Positions 33,942-36,810 of a stretch of 36,810 bases of DNA are shown piece by piece. Below the pieces are notes generated by a model. That model was not told where the DNA came from, ran no database searches, and saw only the letters and a list, made by a program, of their open reading frames with translations. A program made the translations under genes and the position numbers. The DNA comes from Bacteroidales bacterium (GTDB taxonomy: Bacteria > Bacteroidota > Bacteroidia > Bacteroidales > UBA932). The stretch is taken from assembly GCA_017560825.1 (NCBI GenBank), contig JAFZED010000062.1, positions 1 to 36,810 of the forward strand. Reading direction: 5' to 3'. Position 1 is the first letter of the stretch; each line of letters starts with the position of its first letter.

Positions 33942-34625
33942 TTATTGTTGTTGGTTATCAGTCTCTGTTTCTGTATCAGTGTCGGTCTCCGTATCTGTCG
34001 ATATTTCCGGGAATTCCGGCTCAGCTGTCTTGAAGCCTGCCGCTTCCACGAACCAGTTTGCCATCTCGACGCAGTTTCCTGTGGTCTCGTTGGTGCACGC
34101 AAGCCTGAAGTACTCGCTCGAGGCATCTCCCAGAATGAGGAACTTATGCATTTTCTGGTACTCCTTGAGCTTTATCATCTGTGCATCCCTCTGGTTCTTT
34201 GTGAACTTGATGAGGAAGGTGTTGGATTTTCCTATCGTTTCGCCAGCCTGATTTCTGTACATATGATTAGAATATATCACCTTACGGATAAGAGAAATGC
34301 TTTTGTAACCCTCTACAGTGAGAGCGACGCATTTTGACAGTGTCTCATCGGCGTCGTTGCCTTCCGTTGCATAATATATCCATTTATATGGCTCGGTCAC
34401 GATCTTGAATCCGTTGGCCTCGAGATCTGCCATCACGGCTTCTTTGTCCTTCTCCTTTATAATAAGGAAGTGGTTGCTATAGATTGTTTCAAGACTATGA
34501 TGTTCCTTCTCCACGATGTAATAGTCGTCGTGGAAAACGTAATCTGGATCGTACTCCGTGTCAATGACATTCTTTTCACAGGCACAACACAAAAGGATAA
34601 AAGCGAAAGCTAAAAATCTTTTCAT
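33942..34625 (-). CDS. Lipoprotein resembling a stand-alone subtilase prodomain
   Basis: 227 residues with a Cys-rich lipoprotein signal (ILLCCAC, Cys16). The middle looks like two beta-alpha-beta propeptide units (HFLIIKEKDKEAVMADLEANGFKIV; NTFLIKFTKNQRDAQMIKLKEYQKMHKF) followed by TTGNCVEMANWFVEAAGFKTAEPEFP. That last pattern resembles, from memory, the region just before the catalytic domain in Bacteroides S8 peptidases. Here no protease follows: the gene ends in a Thr/Asp/Glu tail encoded by hexamer repeats (about 33955-34000) and Gln-Gln-Gln. It may be a protease inhibitor or chaperone, or a truncated relic. Located between zupT-like and pepT genes. Confidence 0.75.
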   Translation of the reverse strand: MKRFLAFAFILLCCACEKNVIDTEYDPDYVFHDDYYIVEKEHHSLETIYSNHFLIIKEKDKEAVMADLEANGFKIVTEPYKWIYYATEGNDADETLSKCVALTVEGYKSISLIRKVIYSNHMYRNQAGETIGKSNTFLIKFTKNQRDAQMIKLKEYQKMHKFLILGDASSEYFRLACTNETTGNCVEMANWFVEAAGFKTAEPEFPEISTDTETDTDTETETDNQQQ

Positions 34626-34643
34626 ATGTCAAATTTTCTTGTT

Positions 34644-35480
34644 CTATATCAAAAGCAGGCTGACTGCCATTACGGCCATTCCACCGACCACGCCCGCTAT
34701 CGCAATATGGTGTTTTCCGTATTTCTCGGCGGTAGGAAGCAGTTCATCCAAGGATATATATATCATAATTCCCGCAACAGCGGCAAGAATCAATGGGAAT
34801 ATGGCTCCGTTTCCGGAAAGTTCCACTCCGAATATGGCCGTGAGCGCAAGGCAGAGCAGCGCGCCGATCACCTCGCTGAAACCCGAGACGGTCGCATAAA
34901 GCAGGGCTTTGCCCTTGCTTTTGGTCGCGTAATATATAGGTATGGCCACGGCAATGCCTTCAGGTATGTTATGAATGGATATGGCGAAGGTAATGCCGGC
35001 TCCCATTTCAGGGTTGTTCAGCGCTCCGATGAACGTTGCAATGCCTTCAGGGAAGTTGTGTATGGCTATCGCCAGGGCTGACATCACTCCGAGCTTGTGC
35101 AGGGCTTTCTCGTTGCCCGTGTGCTCCAGAACCTTTACAGCGGGAGTCTGCGCTCCCAGAGAAAGTCCTGACGCTTCGTGAGGGTTCTCAAACTCGGGGA
35201 TCAGGAAGTCAATAAGTGTTATGATGCCCATTCCGATGAAAAATGCGATCATCACCCACACCTTTCCGTGCTCTATAGCCCCGCTGGCCATTATTTCGGC
35301 CTGTGCCTCAGGATAGAGCTCTGCCAGGGATATGAATATCATCACTCCGGCACTGAGTCCCAAGGCTCCTGCAAGGAAGTTACTGCTGATCTTTTTGCGG
35401 AACAGCACAAGCGCGCCGCCGACGCCGGTCGCAGAACCTGCGATCAGCGTCATCAGTAGCGCACTTATAATTCCGTTCAT
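34644..35480 (-). CDS. ZIP family divalent metal transporter (ZupT-like)
   Basis: 278 residues with about eight membrane helices. The metal-binding helices show AIAIHNFPEGIATFIGA and AISIHNIPEGIAVAIPI, the two hallmark HNxPEG motifs of the ZupT/GufA branch. It imports zinc, iron or other divalent metals through the inner membrane. A long polar loop (about 95-120) lacks the usual His-rich cluster. It follows the OPT gene by 14 bases, so they are probably co-transcribed. Confidence 0.95.
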   Translation of the reverse strand: MNGIISALLMTLIAGSATGVGGALVLFRKKISSNFLAGALGLSAGVMIFISLAELYPEAQAEIMASGAIEHGKVWVMIAFFIGMGIITLIDFLIPEFENPHEASGLSLGAQTPAVKVLEHTGNEKALHKLGVMSALAIAIHNFPEGIATFIGALNNPEMGAGITFAISIHNIPEGIAVAIPIYYATKSKGKALLYATVSGFSEVIGALLCLALTAIFGVELSGNGAIFPLILAAVAGIMIYISLDELLPTAEKYGKHHIAIAGVVGGMAVMAVSLLLI

Positions 35481-35494
35481 ATATACCTATATCT

Positions 35495-36810
35495 TTATGC
35501 CTTCTTTGTCTTGAGCGCAGCGTATATCATATATATGATGATGGCTGCGTAAGGGATGATGGCGATCGGTTCTGTCCAAGGCGACGGCTCCATAAATGCA
35601 TCTACCTTCGCAAATCTGAGGATTGCGCTGACAACACCCATAAGGGCACCACCCGCGATGAATCCTGAAGCAATGAGTGTACCTTTCTCGGTGCGGGCCT
35701 CGTTGAGGGCCTTGTCCTTGCTGCGGCTGCCTACAAACCAGGAGATCGCTCCACCCACAAGCATAGGGGTGTTGAGGTCGATTGGAATGAACATACCGAG
35801 GGCGAAAGGAAGTGCAGGAACCTTGAAGAAGTTCAGCACGAGTGCCAGAGCAGCGCCTATTCCATAAAGGAGCCAAGGTGCTCCGCCGCCGTTCATCATA
35901 GGCTCGATCACTGCTGCCATTGCATTTGCCTGAGGTGCTACAAGGGCATCCTCGCCGGTAAATCCATATGTCTTGTTGAGGACGAGCATAACTCCGCCTA
36001 CAGTTGCGGCTGCCACAAGCGTGCCGAGGAACTTCCATCCTTCCTGCTTCTTAGGTGTAGAGCCGATCCAGTAGCCGATCTTGAGGTCAGTGATGAATGC
36101 ACCTGCAACAGAGAGTGCTGTACATACTACGCCTCCGATGATGAGTGCTGCTGTCATTCCGGCAGTTCCGTCAAGACCCACTGCAACCATAATGAGGGAA
36201 GCGAGGATGAGGGTCATAAGTGTCATACCGCTGACAGGGTTCGATCCCACGATGGCGATTGCATTTGCTGCCACGGTAGTGAACAGGAATGCGATGATAC
36301 CTACAACCAGCAGACCTACGACAGCGTGCCATACATTGTGTACCACTCCGAAGAGGAAGAACAGGAACACTGCCACGAGAGCTACGGCGATTCCGATCAC
36401 GATGATCTTCATCGAGAGGTCCTTCTGGGTTCTGATCACTTCAGCTTCAGAGTCGCTCTTCTTTCTCTTGAACTCGCTTGCAGCAAGTCCGAGTGCAGAC
36501 TTGATCACACCGAAGGACTTCACAATACCGATGATACCTGCAGTTGCAATGCCTCCGATACCGATGTGCCTTGCATATTCCTTGAATATCTGGTCCGCAG
36601 ACATCTCTCCGATAGTCTGGGTAATGCCTGTGTTCATAAGGTCAACAACCTGTCCGCCCCAGATGAGGTTCATCACAGGAATAATCACCAGCCAAACGAG
36701 GAACGAGCCGCAGCAGATGATGAACGCATATTTAAGACCTACGATATAGCCGAGTCCGAGCACAGCTGCTCCTGTGTTCACCTTCAGGAGAACCTTGGCT
36801 TTTTCTGCTA
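35495..36810 (-). CDS. OPT family oligopeptide transporter, 5' truncated by window edge
   Basis: At least 438 residues; the frame is open to the last base of the window (AEKAKVLLKVNTGAAVLGLGYIVG), so the N-terminal part is missing and the GTG at 36781 is internal. Many membrane helices are visible. Landmarks of the bacterial OPT group (TIGR00733) are GYIVGLKYAFIICCGSFL, ATAGIIGIVKSFGVI, GSNPVSGMTLMTLI and FKVPALPFALGMFIPIDLNTP. OPT proteins import oligopeptides or related conjugates by proton symport. It heads the visible run OPT, ZIP transporter, lipoprotein, pepT, TPR regulator. Confidence 0.93.
   Translation of the reverse strand, partial: AEKAKVLLKVNTGAAVLGLGYIVGLKYAFIICCGSFLVWLVIIPVMNLIWGGQVVDLMNTGITQTIGEMSADQIFKEYARHIGIGGIATAGIIGIVKSFGVIKSALGLAASEFKRKKSDSEAEVIRTQKDLSMKIIVIGIAVALVAVFLFFLFGVVHNVWHAVVGLLVVGIIAFLFTTVAANAIAIVGSNPVSGMTLMTLILASLIMVAVGLDGTAGMTAALIIGGVVCTALSVAGAFITDLKIGYWIGSTPKKQEGWKFLGTLVAAATVGGVMLVLNKTYGFTGEDALVAPQANAMAAVIEPMMNGGGAPWLLYGIGAALALVLNFFKVPALPFALGMFIPIDLNTPMLVGGAISWFVGSRSKDKALNEARTEKGTLIASGFIAGGALMGVVSAILRFAKVDAFMEPSPWTEPIAIIPYAAIIIYMIYAALKTKKA

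Noticed and set aside
36081-36749. A 222-residue plus-strand frame opposite the OPT transporter
   Set aside because: It is an antisense shadow rich in Met, Thr and Pro with no domain; the OPT frame is clearly real.

Overview
The window looks like a chromosomal segment of a Bacteroidales bacterium (phylum Bacteroidota) of moderate GC. The grounds are these: many genes are preceded by the Bacteroidetes-type -7 promoter box TAnnTTTG rather than an E. coli-type -10; Shine-Dalgarno sequences are weak; lipoproteins are numerous; and several families are characteristic of the phylum (OstA-like protein, DUF3244 protein, TPR/membrane/HTH regulators, Bacteroidetes TonB). I cannot name a genus.

Left end (1-1.5 kb): the 3' part of a RhuM-family gene lies beside a two-tRNA operon (Gln-CTG, Met-CAT, minus strand). 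A 17-bp copy of the tRNA-Met 3' end recurs 284 bp away, which marks the edge of an integrated element. Next (1.6-8.7 kb) come minus-strand ispF and a lipoprotein-like peptide deformylase, then a plus-strand operon (small membrane protein, mutL, rhomboid, EEP-family hydrolase, tsaC-like gene), convergent rsmE and a YfcE-like phosphodiesterase.

8.7-19.4 kb: a tiny cysteine-rich lipoprotein, radA, a DacB-type PBP, galE, a conserved small protein, an NlpC/P60 hydrolase, a TIGR01212-type radical SAM protein, a RAYT (REP-associated transposase) flanked by three 28-nt palindromes, and guaB. From guaB a tightly packed plus-strand run continues through two SurA/PpiC-type periplasmic proteins and an OstA-like protein. 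This points to an outer-membrane biogenesis module.

24.4-30.4 kb is an AT-richer accessory block: a lipoprotein, a probable minus-strand structured ncRNA (6S-like candidate), a TPR-TM-HTH regulator, a DUF3244 protein, a lipoprotein resembling an M57 peptidase whose HEIGH motif reads HAIGH, and another lipoprotein. Two of these genes share a duplicated promoter/leader/signal-peptide segment, and the block uses a recurrent CCACGAAG/CTTCGTGG terminator stem.

30.4-36.8 kb is all minus strand: tonB, a second TPR-TM-HTH regulator, pepT, a lipoprotein resembling a stand-alone subtilase prodomain, a ZIP metal transporter and a truncated OPT oligopeptide transporter. OPT import plus PepT tripeptidase suggests peptide use. 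The best candidates for something undescribed are the 24.4-30.4 kb block, the RAYT with its palindromes, the lipoprotein deformylase and the cysteine-rich lipoprotein.
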